Source: Neurospora tetraspora (taxonomy: Eukaryota; Ascomycota; Sordariomycetes; Sordariales; Sordariaceae). Taken from it: a DNA stretch of 64,000 bases. The stretch spans positions 3,286,001 to 3,350,000 of the forward strand of contig NW_026944389.1 in NCBI RefSeq assembly GCF_033439725.1, written 5' to 3'. The translations under genes were made by a program, and so were the position numbers. Below are positions 24,635 to 40,307 of the stretch, piece after piece. Below the pieces are notes generated by a model that was given only the letters and a program-made list of their open reading frames with translations, was not told where the DNA came from and ran no database searches. Numbering within the stretch: position 1 is the first letter of the stretch; each line of letters starts with the position of its first letter.

Positions 24635-26226
24635 GCTTTCGAGGTCAGACGCTCTCTGCGCGTCTGCGTTGGAAGGGTGGAGAAACAGTTTGGTTTTTGG
24701 ATTTCTTCTCTTGGATACAACGCATCGAGATACCCTTTCGTACATACACAGCAATCATTTCTTGATCTCATAGATCATGTTATGAAACACCATCTTCCTT
24801 CAACATCGTGGGCATTGACGGCGATGTTACCCGGGCGGATATCCACCTGTCAATCTCCTTTCATGATGGTTATTGGACGCAATATGGATACGCTACTTAT
24901 GGTACGAACCAACAAAATAACGATGACGAAAAGCAAGCACCGCTAGCGCAGGTACAGACTGACACTGACACCCAACCCAACGAGGAAGAAAGGGATGGAT
25001 GCTCACTGTCAACCAACCAGCCAACCAACCAACAACGAAGACCTCACAAGGTTCCCGCCAGGGTAGGCTGTCAAGCAAGAAACAGATCGTACCTGACATT
25101 TGCTCATTTAACTAATGCAGAGTCCTTCATAGTGACTTCTTAGTATTGTTAGACCGTACATATGATCCTACATCAAGATACCCAGCTAGATATGTAGCAG
25201 AAGCACATCATTCATCCAACACCAACATCAACACCACTCACGCTAATGCCAGGCACCAGGCACCAGGCACCAGGCAAGGAACAAGGCAGTCTTCTTGGTT
25301 CCCTGTTTCCACGTGCACCGCACCGCACCAACGGTCCTCTTTCAAAGGCTCCAACCAGTGTCTGTTGCAGCCGCGGGTACTACCGTATAATCTTCAGAAA
25401 TCCGTTTTCGGGATCGGGTAGGGATCTGCCAGCTTTATCTCTTGAAAAGCCCACCACAACTTCTACCAGATCCTGAAAACGGGCTTCCCAAGGGCTACGC
25501 GGTACAAAGGTACGTAGGAAGTGGGAAACGTGGTGTTTTGTGTGCCTGAGCACCTGTGCGCCTACCTAGTGTACCTCTAGGGCTGTGACTGTGATTCGGA
25601 ATGGAAATGTATGGGGCAGGGGACGGAGTAAGTTCTCCTTGGACCGGACTTTTTTCTGGTCTCCTCCTCTCCTGGCTTCGGGAGAAAGCTCAGTCAGTCA
25701 CTCATTCACTCCGATCCGGCACCGGGAAGGACGAAGGGTGAAAGAAAGATGGCATCAGATCATTTTAAATGTGAATATTTTTAAATGTTGTCAGGATGGT
25801 GATCTGTGTGTATACCGTTAACTTTTTTAAGCTTGGCAGGCGGCCGCTAGATATGTACTACATCACAACAGAAGGCGAAAAGGGAGCAGCAGAGAGGCTG
25901 GGTCATAAAGGTTAGGTTGTTGACTGTTCTCGTTGGGTTTGTACTGATGGTTTTTGTGTTCTCGCTGTCGGGTTGGTAACTTTGTTGGTGAATTTGCCTA
26001 AAGAGAATCATTGATCAAGAACGATCTTTCTTTTATGGGAAGAAGAAGAAGACTAAACATCATTTAGACTGTCCTCGTTGAAGTGGCTCTCAGGACGAGT
26101 GGCTGTCGGAACCAGAGTCGTGGGGGTTGTACAAATGTCCGAGGCTGCCAAGGCTGAATTTCAGGCATGCTTATAACCAGATGCTATCAGTGCACCTTCA
26201 ACAATAATCGGACCTTATCCGCTCAA
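24635..26226. other. intergenic, no gene seen
   Basis: About 1.6 kb between the flippase gene and tRNA-Glu. Open frames are short and have no recognisable content. Short tandem repeats occur: AACC-type units near 25010-25032 and an AGGCACC unit repeated near 25250-25276. Confidence 0.5.
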
Positions 26227-26318
26227 TCGGGTATGGTGTAGCGGTAACATCGTTGACTCTCACTTCGCAGGAGTGACTGCTCTCTCAACAGCCCCGGGTT
26301 CGACTCCCGGTATCCGAG
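26227..26318 (+). tRNA. tRNA-Glu (anticodon CTC), with intron
   Basis: The acceptor stem TCGGGTA pairs with TATCCGA at 26311-26317, and the discriminator base is G at 26318. The D arm is GTGT-AGCGGTA-ACAT. The anticodon stem is GTTGA/TCAAC and the anticodon CTC lies at 26259-26261. A 21-nt intron sits one base after the anticodon, about 26263-26283. The T arm is CCGGG-TTCGACT-CCCGG. It reads GAG codons. Confidence 0.95.
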
Positions 26319-26330
26319 TCTCAAACATTC

Positions 26331-26340
26331 TTTTTTTTTT
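26331..26340 (+). terminator. Pol III terminator of tRNA-Glu
   Basis: A run of ten T starts 12 bases after the tRNA end, as expected for RNA polymerase III termination. Confidence 0.85.
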
Positions 26341-29333
26341 CTCTCATTCCTTTTTTCGCATTAATGCTATTTCGCCTTTTGCCATGATCTTCATGTTTGT
26401 ATTCCTTTTTGGTTCTTCTTGTTTCTGTGATGTTTTTTTTTGTTGGGTTTGTTGGGTGTAGTGAAGTTAGAAGTCTCAGGGGAGGACATCTGCCATTCTC
26501 ACTTCCTTGTGACAACAACACCAACAAAGACGAGACCAAAAATCTGTTTCATGGTTTCTGGCAGCAACCATTTTTGAAGATTTCTCCAGTTTCAAACGTC
26601 CGCAACCTCAAAACAACAACTGTAACCAACACCCTACCATTGCCCCTTCTCGGCATGTCTTGGCTGGGTGAGATTCCGAAACAGGAAACCCCTTCGCTTC
26701 AACCCTGGAAAAGTTCAAAGTTGCATCGCGACAGCGCGTGGTAGGCAGGGTTGGCTATGGCCGAGACTGACAGAGATCTCTGGGCGTTTGCTTGTTTCTC
26801 TGCTGGGTGACTGAGTGAGCCCGATGGAGTTTTTACAACCCTTCCGTTGACATGGTGTCCATTACTCCATCTCCTAGGCATTCACGGCACTGGCGAAGTG
26901 GCCACAAAGTGCATCCATTTATCGTACAATTTGTATGTACATCGTATTCGCTAAGTAAGGCTTTGTTCCTACGTCCGCCCCAATTCGTATGGAGGTTTGT
27001 ATGCAAGGTTCCTCGGTACATAGCGTGAAGCGAGTATTGTAACGATTCACTCAATCTGTGTTTCGGTTATGTCGCAAGTCCGTCTTCGTCTCGCTGCAAT
27101 GTTGCCTATAGGCGAAAGGTTAGGTACGGCTTCGTTTTCAGTGGAATCCGTATCCGGAACCCCTAGGTAGGCAGCAAAATTACACCTCTGGGTATGGTGC
27201 TTAATTTCCCCTTTATGCTGTTGGTTCCTAGCGGGCTATGCTGAACCGATTATTGTGCCCCGAATGGGCTTGAATTGTGCTACGAGGTTGTATCGAGCAT
27301 GGCCCCCCCGAAGCTTTGGGCGTTCTTTTCCGGCGGACTGCTGTGGGAAAACGTAGGGGGCACATTGTCGTGAAAGATCGTGTTCACTGGGGGTATGTTC
27401 CTGGTCATACTCGTGAAAGATTTTCAGCCAGCGAGCAGTACACGTGTAGGTGATGGCCCAGATGGGTACCGGGCGGTCGGCACCTTGAAGCTTGTTGAGG
27501 GTCAAGGCCCGCCCAAGACTCTGGCGAGATGCCGAGCACCCCACTTCAGATGCCCCGGATCATCGGACGACCACGGGGAGAAACATGAGGGCTAATTGAC
27601 GGCTCTGATTGGGCGGCCAACGAGAGCACTCTCACCGGGCGCGTCGCGATGGGCGATGGTAATGTCTTCCAATCGCGACCTCAACCTCTACAAGAGGTGT
27701 TTGGTGGTTAATCAAAGTCCGGACCGAAAGACAACAAAGCCATGGGAAATGTGACGGGAACACGAGTTGTTTGTTGTGCTGGCATGGTGAAAAGTCAATG
27801 GATCTCTAGTCTGACGCCGTGCTGGATACCTTGAGGCGCAGCCCCGCTGCGTAGGGCTAGAAGGGCCCCTAACTTCACAGTAGAAGGCCACTGTGTACTT
27901 GGGCGGATCCCAACAGCTCCTCCAAGCTGATGCCTGCGGTCGGCGTCCATATTGGGAATCGGTGAAGGAAATAAAAGGGCAATAAGGTTGACGGGTTGGA
28001 TTCCTATGGAAGTAATGAATCGTAAGAGCTTCCAATGAACAACAGAAAAGAAGGAGAAAGGAAATGATGAGCATCTCACTCAGCACTGTTCATGTGCCGC
28101 GGCGTAGATTATCCGGCCGCTGGTTGGCTGGTTATTCCAATCAAGCCTGCAGCCACAAAGCCAAATTGACGGCTGGAGGTGTCAAATGGAACCCAAGTGC
28201 ATGCATTGGACCTGCGAGCACCTCATTGTCGCTGAGCGGTCTAGAACGACGACTTGAACTCAACTTTGAACCCTTTGGATCCTTTGCGCATCAGATGAAC
28301 CAACTGACGAAATGCCGTAAGACGGAGGATGTCAAAAGACAATCAATGACGGTTGCAATCGTGAGGATCAGATGCGCATCGTCGATATTAACTGGCAAAA
28401 GTAAGGGATCACCGCGGTATGATGCATCTCTCGTTGTGGTGCACGTTGTGTAGCGAGTGGCACGTCATAAAGCTTCTTTTATTCAGATTCTCAGGCACAA
28501 CGCGGCACAGGTATGACGGGCCAAAATGGGGTAATAGCTCTTGGTAAGCTTCAAGCTAGCCGCTGTTAAGAAGCTTGGTATGATCCACGCCTAAAATCCG
28601 CCCAAGTCTTATCTCACGCTAGCAGATATAGCAGCCGGCGCTATTGCTTGCTATCGGTACGTAGCCCAGCCTGCGACAAGGAGTGCCCCAGGAAAGGGCG
28701 CTCGAGTCTCGATTTGTTTCTGTTTGGTTACCAGGGGCGCTTCGGTTCATCCTGCCAAGATGGTCTCACTCCCTCGTTTCTCCTCCCTCGGCTTCGCTTG
28801 TTTCGACCTCGGCGACCGTTGTTAGACATCGTGACTTCCCGAGTGGGAAACTCTGTGGGCTCCGTCGGGCAGACACGAGAAAATGTCAAGCTTCGGCACT
28901 ACACTACCAAACACCTCCAGGCTCACCACACACAACTCAACACCGCGTTCCCGCTTGGCAGAGTTTCATTCCCTCCCGCCTGGTACACGTTTCTCAGCTC
29001 TCTCCCTAGCTCAGGTGTCTAGCAACCGCCGCTTCTCCGGAAATGGGCTGGACTCCGGCCAGTCCCATCGTGTCAGCAACTGTTAACGCACTAGCTGCTG
29101 CGGCCGTTGCTCCATGGGACGGTAGGGTATCATGGCCGGGGGTATTCTCTCACGGTCTCGGCCCAGACCGACAGATTGCAACCGCACGGTGCTAGGCACT
29201 TGCGTTGGTGATGGACTGGAAGGCCCTCTTTTTCTTACCTACTTTTTCACTTTCTTTTTTCCTTCCTATACCCGCTTTTTCTTACCCGGGCGCACTGTAT
29301 GTGACATAATAGCCTCTCTAGCCAAAATGAGGT
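26341..29333. other. 3-kb stretch without a recognisable gene
   Basis: Only short open frames (up to about 130 codons) on both strands, none with a recognisable motif, splice-linked partner or codon-usage signal that I would trust. Base composition is ordinary, so RIP has not erased it. It may be non-coding, or carry fast-evolving orphan genes or a long leader. Confidence 0.45.
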
Positions 29334-33885
<4,552 letters not shown>

Positions 33886-34405
33886 TGAGGTTTCCCGTCC
33901 CCGGTCCCCATGAACTCGGCCTTCCCTCCTGCTTCCTGATATATCCTGCCGTTTCCCTGTCCCTTTGTTTGGACCCTTCGACCTCTCTTCGAGTGAACGT
34001 TACCCAACCCTCCCTTCACCCTCCCCCCATAGTATCACATACCGCCTCCGTGCTACGACCCGGACGCCGTCTTACTTTAGCCTGTCGGTCCCCAGCATCA
34101 CATCACACAGCAATATCAACTACAAGTGTTACCAGTATTCATCCAGACTATTGGATCGTGTTCTCCTCACCTCGACCGCGACCCATCCCTTGTCTGGTGC
34201 CTGACTGTCGCCTTTGTCTCCAACTCTTTGTTGACGCATCACCCGGGACATCAAAGAGACGGCACGACTTCGATTTCGGGAGGCCATTTATATCCCCTAG
34301 TCCCCGAGTTGAACGGCTGGGCATTGGCGCCAATACATATTCCGACGATACTGTACCAGTAGCAACTCGAACCACTTCGATCACTCTCATTCCCCAAACC
34401 TCAAG
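33886..34405. other. promoter and leader of SGNH hydrolase gene
   Basis: Normal, C- and CT-rich sequence between the edge of the RIP block and the hydrolase start. It shows no sign of RIP leakage. No other gene is visible. Confidence 0.5.
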
Positions 34406-35282
34406 ATGATTATTCCATCGTTGAAGGCCCTCTTAATGGGTGAGTGTTTCCATACCCCCCAATTCTGCCACAAGCTCTCAAGCTAACAGTCTGCTTTCAG
34501 CCTTGGCCACCCCCTTGGCCAACCAGGGCGTAACGACCGACAACTTCGGCAATGGCGGCAAGGCCGTTGCTGCCCTCAGCAACGGGGTTGCGCTTCGCAT
34601 CATGCCCCTTGGTGCCTCCATCACATACGGCCAGGCATCGACCGACGGCAACGGGTACCGTGACGCACTTCGCAACGCCATCGTCAAGCTCGGCAACCCA
34701 GTGAACATGGTTGGTTCGCGTCAGCACGGCAGCATGCAGGACAACGATGTCGAGGGATGGCCGGGCTACAGGATCCACGAGGTCCACGCGAAAGCCCGCA
34801 CCGCCGTGCCCGCGTACAAGCCCAACGTGGTCCTCATCAACGCCGGCACCAACGACGCAACAGGGAACCTCAACATTTCGACAGCGGGCGACAGGATGGG
34901 CGCCATGATCGACGAAGTCTTTGCCGCCAGTCCGCGCGCCGTGGTTATCCTCAGCACGCTCATCATTAACATGAAACCGGCCAATGAGGAGCGCGTGGTG
35001 ATCATCAACGACCAGTTCAGGGGGTTGGCGCAGCGGATGAGGGACGCGGGCAAGCGGGTGGTCCTGGTGGACATGCACGACTCGACCAAGGGCCCGATCC
35101 CCGCCGACATGTTCGATATCACCCACCCTACCGATGTCGGGTATCGCAAGATGGCCAACATCTGGTACCAGGGCATCGTGGAGGCCAGCAACCTCAAGTG
35201 GCTTCAGGCGCCAGAGCCTGTCAGCGGAGTGCCGGATAGCGGGGTGGCTATTGGGAAGCGGGTGGAGGTGTTTGAGGCGTGA
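34406..35282 (+). CDS. secreted SGNH/GDSL-family hydrolase
   Basis: Two exons, 34406-34439 and 34501-35282, give about 271 residues. The donor is GTGAGT, the branch point GCTAAC, the acceptor TTTCAG, and the joined codon is GCC. The intron splits a signal peptide of about 19 residues, a common fungal layout. SGNH block I is MPLGASITYG with nucleophile Ser51, block III contains GTND, and block V is DITH with Asp217 and His220 as the rest of the triad. The overall pattern is closest to fungal CE3-like esterases, which often deacetylate plant or fungal polysaccharides; the substrate here is not shown by sequence. The usual Asp before the catalytic Ser (GDS) is Ala. The gene begins about 520 bp from the RIP-degraded element but is itself intact and GC-rich. 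Confidence 0.9.
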
Positions 35283-36650
35283 CACCCTCACCGTGGGGGA
35301 AAGGAAAAGGAAATAAAAAGGAAGAAAACCAAGATTTGGATGGGCGGGTTGCATGGTTAGCGGAGCCTGGTGTTACGGAGCGATTCCTTCGCGATTTCTT
35401 CTTTGTTCATGTTTACGATTCTTGACGTTATATCCCTTTTGTGGTTTTTTATCATGGCGCATGCGGAATAGGTAGGGGCCCTTTGGATGGTTTGGTGTTG
35501 ACAGCGACAACGGAAAATATAAAATGGAGGCTGTTTGTTTTTGAGATATCGGCGTTTCTGGATGACTAGTTGAAAGAGTTTGGGTTATAGATGACAATGA
35601 AGAGAGCGTATAGATGGAAGACTACAACCTGATGTCCATATGGAAGTGCAATCACAACGTACATGTTTGATCGATCCCTCGTCTTGTCCGTCTTCGGAAA
35701 GGTTCCATGAAGGGTTTGAGAGCGCCGTACAACCTTTACAGGTCTCAACTTGTCGGCTGGTCCGTCGTCTCAAAGATTATCGTCGTCTCAAAGATTATCC
35801 GAAGTCCTGATACCAACCAAGTTCTTGCCTGGGGAACTGCTCGGTCGTCCCTGCCTCCCGCTTCGGGCCCTCTTGTATGCCCTCCGACTGTCAGTCTGGG
35901 GAAGGAGCAACCCGGCGATGTCCGTAATTGACCCCAACAGAGTGTCGAGTACCACGTAATCAAAGGCAATCGCAATGCTGGGCTGGGCTGGAGAGTGTGA
36001 TGTGAGTCTAGGGAACGGGCCCAGGTCGATCCTCCTTTGGTGTCGTCTAATACGCATAAACTCGAATTTTCCTTCCGCCCCTTCGTTACCGGCTTATGGT
36101 AGACATCGCATTGGAGGCCACTTGTGTTTGGAATTTCAAGTGCGATAATCGTTCCCGGTCGTTTTTTTTTGTATGAAAAAGGTGGTCCAGAGTGTTGTAG
36201 GCCTGGTGTATATCCGTGTTCCGTGATCTGATCCGTCCCGGTGCGAAAGTTGTAGACAGTCTCGAAACAGTGCATGCAATTGCGGTCATGGTGTAGATCA
36301 TAGGAAATCCGTATAAATCATACCATAGACGACTAAAAAAAATAGAGGAAAAGGAAAAGGTGGAAGTTGCTCGAATTCAGGGTTTACCAAGAAATCAAGA
36401 GAATAAATTCAAGCTTTTACAAGACATGTGGCCATGTGCGCCACTTTGCATCGATTGGCTGTGTGTGGAAGCTTGGTGTCTTGGTACTATCTTGGCTTAC
36501 ATCGGTATCCTGCGAGACACCTTCGATATCCGATCCTGGCCTACCAAGGCTATCTACATACCGGCAGTGTGGTTGTCCGACTGGCCCGGCTATGCCATAG
36601 CCGTCCGTCTTGGCCGTTTATTGTGTTTGACTGACTGACCTACTAAACTC
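35283..36650. other. intergenic, no gene seen
   Basis: Holds the 3' end of the hydrolase gene and then unremarkable sequence up to the transposon. An 18-bp exact tandem duplication (CGTCGTCTCAAAGATTAT, 35763-35780 and 35781-35798) is the only structure noted. Confidence 0.5.
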
Positions 36651-37939
36651 ATGGTCAAAAAATACTGTCACCCCCCACCTATGTCAAATGTACCACATTT
36701 ATCACCAAGTTTCAAAAGTGCATTCCGCCACCAAAACTGGATATTTTTTAATGCTTTGAATTGCAAATGGAAGGTAGAGGTCTATTCTAGTATTTAATGT
36801 ACCAGTCTTTCTTTTTTCTAGCAGCTTCGCAACGCTTTGGCATTGAGTTCATTTTGCTATCAATAAAGACAAGAGAGATTCTCGCTCAAATGTTGAAGAA
36901 TATCTCTAAAACCACGGAGCTTTTCTCTTCGTTTTTTATTAATAAATAATAATTTAAATGGTCTTTTCTTACCCTTAACTCCATTTTGCACTAAACGCAT
37001 TCGATATCATTGATGTTTGGAGATATTTGTTACGAACTTTAAGTGATGACACGGGCCAACCAAGCCACCGGGAACACAACAACCACGTGAAGGCTGGGTG
37101 GTGTAACCTTCCCAGGAATAAGAGCCAGGATCGGAGCAAGGAGGGCTCACATCTGCCAAGACAGGCTCATGAGACAGTCAAGAGCTCATGAGCCGAGAAG
37201 AAGCTCATGAGACGTCTGAAGGCTCATGAGCCAGTTCACGGTCAATGAGCCAGACACATGTAACTAGAATCACCAGAGTATAAAGGGACGACTGGAGAAC
37301 TCAGATTGTCAGATAGTTCGACAGTAGTCAATAGACCATCGTCATCAGAGACACGTATAACGATACTTGTTGTGAACCTTTTGGCTTCACCGAACTGCAC
37401 CTGATAGTTTACTTCCTTCAGCTATCTCATTTAGGCAGATCAGACTGCCGTTCGTCACAATATTATGGATGCATTATACATTTGATAATTTTACACCAAT
37501 TTTGGGATGATGCAACCCAAATTTCTAAAAGTAACCAAATTCTTTTGGGAGCTCCTTTATACTTTTTATTAACTCTAGCGTATATAAATCCATATAATCT
37601 TTCATTATACCCTTTTTTGAGAAGTGCTTTCAAGATCTGGTGGTGTTAAAAGCGTTTGGAATTTCAAGTAATAATTTTAATGCTTTCATTAAATCTTATT
37701 ATCTAAAGCCTCTTAACTTCTGGCTACAGTTATAGCCCAACAGTTAGCTCTAGTTACTCTCTTCTAGTACTATATTAAAGTCTACAAATATCCGGTCAGA
37801 ATCCTACCAAGATCTTCCATTTTGGCCGGAAAGTGACGGAGTTGCAAAGGGTTGAAGAAAAGGTAGATGCAAAGGAAATGGCAGGCGGAAGGTTGATGTA
37901 AATGCATGGGGGTGGGGGGTGACAGTATTTTTTGACCAT
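36651..37939. mobile_element. small DNA transposon with perfect 29-bp inverted ends
   Basis: 36651-36679 is an exact inverted copy of 37911-37939; both begin ATGGTCAAAAAATACTGTCA. Weaker inverted similarity continues inward. Without the nested LTR the element is about 850 bp, AT-rich and non-coding, so it is a non-autonomous copy. Both ends are bordered by AT, which may be part of a TA-type target site, but no longer target duplication is clear. Confidence 0.75.
37028..37459. mobile_element. solo LTR nested in the DNA transposon
   Basis: A 432-bp segment starts TGTTACGA and ends CGTCACA, so it has TG...CA ends and short imperfect inverted tips. It is flanked by the 5-bp duplication ATATT (37023-37027 and 37460-37464). 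A TATA-like GTATAAAGGG lies near 37278. The ends and size fit a Ty3/Gypsy-type fungal LTR. No internal retroelement region is present, so it is a solo LTR left by recombination. It is much more GC-rich than the surrounding element and shows no strong RIP, so it is probably younger than its host element. Confidence 0.75.
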
Positions 37940-38861
37940 TACTGTATTTACGTGCCATTCATGTTTTGAGTGGATAAGCCAGCTGGCTATTAACATCATG
38001 ATGATTATCAATTCGGACAGGCAAAAGCGCAGCTTAGATATTTCGTGAGGTATCGAGATTCCCTCACAGTGTGACCTCAAGTGGTATACTAACTGACGAT
38101 GTGTGTGTAAACTTAATCGATCTTTGAGCGAAAGAACGGTTCCAATGCTGACTGGCCGGCAGGCATCGTTACACTCTCAGTTTTCCTACCTACCTACAAG
38201 TCAGATTCAGCTATCACCTTCCAGAAGAAAAAACTAAACCGTTTCAAGAGGAATTGCCAGCTGTAGTATCGTCATATGAGAAACACCTACATACCCCATT
38301 CTTCGAATGCACTACACAACCCTCCACAGGGCATTTCACGATTGTGAAACGTGCCACAGCCGGGTTCATCTAAGACTTTCTTTCCATTTTCGTACTTCCT
38401 TCACCTACCACCAAACTTACTCATACTGACTTTCTCCTTCTCCTTCTCGAAGCACATGTCCTGGTACTGACTGACCACTCCACACGCCTTGTGTAGCTCT
38501 TCTTCCCACCCTAACTAACTGGTCAAACTCTGGATAGACTCTGGTACAAAGGACAACCCGTTTTGTACTCCCGGAGCAAGGTGGGGGAAGTAAACCCTGT
38601 TGTACAACGAGGGTAAGGCATATAGAACGACGCTGCTTGGAGGGACAAACACACAAGAAGAATAGTGCCACAAACGACATGAATCAGAAGAGCCGTGTGG
38701 ACAGGCTGCTAAAGTTGCAAGGTCTCAAACTAGGCACAGCCCAGATTGCATAGTGAAGGAACATGAAAAAGCTCTATGTCTTGCAAATGCCGATTTGAGG
38801 AAAACAAAGCCTTTTCTCTGGCCTTATGGGGTCAACCCATCATCCTCATCTTCCACATTCC
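37940..38861. other. intergenic, no gene seen
   Basis: About 0.9 kb between the transposon and tRNA-Ala. I see no coding or repeated structure. Confidence 0.5.
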
Positions 38862-38946
38862 GGGCGTGTGGCTCAGTTGGTAGAGCGTTCGCTTAGCATA
38901 CTCACCTGTATGCGAAAGGTCCTGGGTTCGATTCCCAGCTCGTCCA
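38862..38946 (+). tRNA. tRNA-Ala (anticodon AGC), with intron
   Basis: The acceptor stem GGGCGTG pairs with CTCGTCC, with the same T-T mismatch seen in yeast tRNA-Ala, and the discriminator is A at 38946. The D arm is GCTC-AGTTGGTA-GAGC. The anticodon stem is TTCGC/GCGAA with anticodon AGC at 38895-38897. A 12-nt intron lies at about 38899-38910. The T arm is CTGGG-TTCGATT-CCCAG. Confidence 0.95.
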
Positions 38947-38970
38947 AGACCGGTTATTTTCTAATTCGAG

Positions 38971-38988
38971 TTTTTTTTTTTTTTTTTT
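38971..38988 (+). terminator. Pol III terminator of tRNA-Ala
   Basis: A run of about 18 T lies 24 bases after the tRNA. A shorter T4 run at 38955-38958 may act first. Confidence 0.8.
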
Positions 38989-39621
38989 ACGATGTTTGGT
39001 TCACCTCCTCTTTTCCTTTTTCTCGGTGCGCGGCAACACCAGGACTGGCGGAGCGGCAGTTGTTATACGTTTCGTGATATGGGAGTCCAGAAATGGGCTT
39101 CATGTTTTTGGTGTGTGTGGTTGAGGGTTAATGTGGGTCGCTTTCAGAAAAATTAAAGCCAGTCGTTGTCAAGATATATAATTCAATTCCTTCGTCTCCT
39201 AGTGTGCTGAAACGAGGGTATCATAATTCATGATCCTGATATGAATAATACCGAAAAGTACTAGGTCCAAAACCAGGCCTTAATAGAAAACGTCCACCTT
39301 CCTGATCCTAACGCCCGCTGGTTATGAGGTAAAAGCAAAAGCAAAAGATTCTGTAAAAGAGAAAAAAGGGAAGTCCAACGCCTTAGCTCCGCTTTTCCAT
39401 GCAACGCTCCTCCCCGGAAATTTTGATAAGAATGATGATGAATGTCCTCAAAGGGACCTCAGAAGCAAGTGAGAGTGATGAAATCGGAAGTCGTGACGGA
39501 TGTTCGATGCCGAGAAAGTAATCGAAATTTCGAGCAATGACGTCGCTGTCAAAAGAAGGTAGCACTGCTGAAAGCACTTGACGATCCAGCCGAGAACAGT
39601 TGATAACGACTGCTCCCGAAC
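38989..39621. other. intergenic, no gene seen
   Basis: About 630 bp, likely containing the 3' UTR of the minus-strand gene that ends at 39622. No further feature recognised. Confidence 0.5.
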
Positions 39622-40307
39622 TCAATAGGAGTCGCTAACGACCGACTCGGACGCCTCGGACATGTCCAAGTCGAGGGTGTCCTCACTCGAGAAACTAGCT
39701 TGACTAGAGGTGTCGACACGAAACGGTTAGCTGAGCCATCCAACCAGATGAACATACTGGAGATGCAAGCAAGAACTTACGATAACTGACTCCAACCCTT
39801 CTTAGAACTCGCCCTCGCAATCGCCTCCTCAGCAGCAACAACATGCGGCAACCACGGCTCGGCGCCCGCCTCCCAGACCCTCCAGGCCGCCTCCTGGACT
39901 TTAGCCGAATCGGTCAAGTCGTCCACAGCGGGGTCGTTGCGGAAGTACAGGAAGATGCGGCCGAATTGGTCGTAAATAGCCTGTAGCGTCGGCTTCTCGC
40001 ACTTGCATTCGACGTTCTTGACGAGGATGGACAGCACGCTGTGCACCTCCGAGCACGTGTTGCAGACCCAGTTGCAAGGGAACGAGTGCGGGATCACCTC
40101 CCTTCCGCGCGAGTCTAGCTGGGGGCAGTCGGTGCAGTAACCGTGGGTGCATTCTGCCTTGACACACTGCTGGTCGTGAGATGAGCCTTCTTCGTTGCAT
40201 CTGCAGCAGGCTCGGGAACGCGCGGTGAAGAAGCTGGTGGGTTTGATATGGCTGGCCGGCATTGGGGCAGCCTCGACGACGGTGGGCTTTTCCATTGTTT
40301 GCGACAT
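39622..40307 (-). CDS. cysteine-rich, probably zinc-binding protein
   Basis: Two exons, 39781-40307 and 39622-39703, give about 202 residues. The donor is GTAAGT, the branch point GCTAAC, the acceptor CTAG, and the frame is kept. The start is the ATG at 40307 (MSQTMEKP). Cysteines cluster at about residues 35-105 as CCRC, CVKAEC, HGYC-TDC, CNWVCNTC and CKC, with two or three histidines between. That spacing suggests two or more bound metal ions, as in a zinc-ribbon or RING-like fold, but it matches no named family that I can state. The last about 27 residues are Ser/Asp/Glu-rich, like a phosphorylatable tail. No signal peptide is present, so it is likely cytosolic or nuclear. Function unknown. 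Confidence 0.8.

Noticed and set aside
35763-35798. 18-bp exact tandem duplication
   Set aside because: Real but only two units and without further context; listed under the intergenic entry.
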